This document shows positions 63,149 to 64,000 of a stretch of 64,000 nt of DNA, in pieces (position 1 is the first letter of the stretch; every line of letters starts with the position of its first letter). This stretch comes from Gorsachius magnificus (lineage: Eukaryota > Chordata > Aves > Pelecaniformes > Ardeidae): the NCBI GenBank assembly GCA_034008185.1, contig CM067082.1:10028984-10092983 (forward strand), given 5' to 3'. Under the pieces are notes generated by a model. It was not told the DNA's origin. It was given only the letters and a program-made list of their open reading frames with translations, and searched no databases. The position numbers and the translations under genes are program-made.

Positions 63149-63540
63149 ATAGAAGTGTAGTGGGTTAGAACTGAAAAATTCTGAGTAATAAAGAAAGGAG
63201 AGCATTGTAGCTGTCATAGAGGGAGTTTTGTACATGACATCAAATGGTGAAATCCAGGTGGATCAGATTCGTTGAGAGAAACTGGTGAAGATCTCAAGAA
63301 AATAGGGCTTGGTCTGATTAAAAACCCTAAATTTTCGCTCCTTGGAGGATTCTGGAAAAAAGAAGTCAGTTCATCCAGTCCTTGGAATACACTGGGAAGT
63401 TGGTTTTTTTCAGTAGGGAAACTTAAAATATCAAATAGTTAGAGGCTTTACCAGATCTATTTCCAATAAAGAAGGAAGGAATAACGATTTAAGAATGGAA
63501 AGATTAAGAGAGTCAGTGAAATGACAAGTCTCACAAACCT

Positions 63541-63925
63541 TAGACTATAAAGAGGGAACAATAAAAAGAGATAATAGAGTGCAAGAGAGCAGACTTCAAT
63601 ACATTCAGAGACTTGACAGATTAGGGCTTATGGGAGGCCAATCTACACAAAAAGTGTTTCAGAGAGCTGGCAGTTCCTTAAAAGAGATACATGAAGGAGG
63701 GTAACCAGGGTTAGGCAATGTGCTTAGAGAAGTTGCACAGAACTCAAAGAAGAGCAAAAGGAATGATCAGAGATCTAAAAAAAGCCTACAAGAGAAGAGA
63801 GAAAAATGGGGTTTAACCTAAAGATAAGGGAGTTAAGACAAAGCACAATTAAAAATAATGGGGAGATGGAAAAAATGCCTTGGGAAAGACTTCTTTAAGA
63901 AACAAGAGGAAAGATACTGTGCCTT
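63541..63925 (+). mobile_element. ancient CR1-like ORF2 linker remnant
   Basis: The landmarks of old amniote CR1 ORF2 between endonuclease and RT appear in order: GTGCAAGAGAGCAGACTTCA, TATGGGAGGCCAATCTACAC, AGAGCTGGCAGTTCCTTAAA, then AAGCCTACAAGAGAAGAGAG and TTCTTTAAGAAACAAGAGGA. It is too decayed for an open frame. The RT would follow, but the sequence diverges before the window ends. Confidence 0.6.
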
Positions 63926-64000
63926 AGGCCGAGTGAGGAGCGTGGATTCAGCTCTGCAGCTCTGCATCTGCCTCCCTTTTGCCTTTCCTTAACAGGCCCA

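Larger units (their letters stand above)
57871..63540. other. 5.7 kb of unique AT-rich DNA, no gene recognised
   Basis: Frames are all under 90 codons. A perfect palindrome at 59498 and a duplicated segment at 60847/62920 are listed separately. An A-rich stretch lies near 60412-60460. Confidence 0.5.

Overview
This window looks like nuclear DNA from a bird. The evidence is many copies of CR1 (chicken repeat 1), the dominant avian LINE, each recognisable by its 3' octamer tail (ATTCTATG units) and reverse-transcriptase motifs. There are also LTRs of an avian retroviral type with a conserved U5 stretch reading roughly CTTTATCTCAACCCAC. The host lineage cannot be fixed from sequence alone; the LTR types suggest a neoavian bird rather than a galliform, which is an impression from memory. 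The background is AT-rich, and no intact protein-coding gene, tRNA, rRNA or CRISPR array could be supported. The window is best read as intergenic DNA or the inside of a very long intron.

Layout. CR1 copies on the + strand lie at 1-172, 9318-9410, 20490-22016, 24134-25247, 26748-27065, 37877-38681 and 51975-54078. Copies on the - strand lie at 3317-4155 (interrupted), 11028-12240, 12243-12463, 29717-30562 and 54104-56055. All are 5' truncated and carry frameshifts or stops. The best preserved is the - strand copy at 54104-56055, with a 441-codon reading frame holding the RT core. Three much older CR1-like relics are visible at 42238-42620 (-), 44475-45190 (+) and 63541-63925 (+). The tails and the protein sequences sort into at least three or four CR1 subfamilies.

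LTR sequences occur at 3770-4057 (a fragment inside a CR1), 4985-5545 (solo LTR, near-perfect flanking repeat), 39566-40146 (solo LTR, perfect 5-bp flanking repeat) and about 56621-57870 (- strand, unusually GC-rich, with a minisatellite and a repeated module). No retroviral gag, pol or env coding sequence was seen.

The remaining sequence is unique-looking and AT-rich. It holds a few structures worth noting: a 22-bp perfect palindrome (59498-59519), a 13-bp perfect hairpin (17139-17175), a miRNA-precursor-like hairpin (6134-6216), a spaced direct duplication (50725-50920), and a 117-bp duplication 2 kb apart in which one copy carries an extra 112 bp (60847-60963 and 62920-63148). I found no convincing novel gene system. 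The most interesting signals are the convergent CR1 pair around 54.1 kb, the CRE-TATA core promoter shared by two LTRs, and the small duplications and hairpins.
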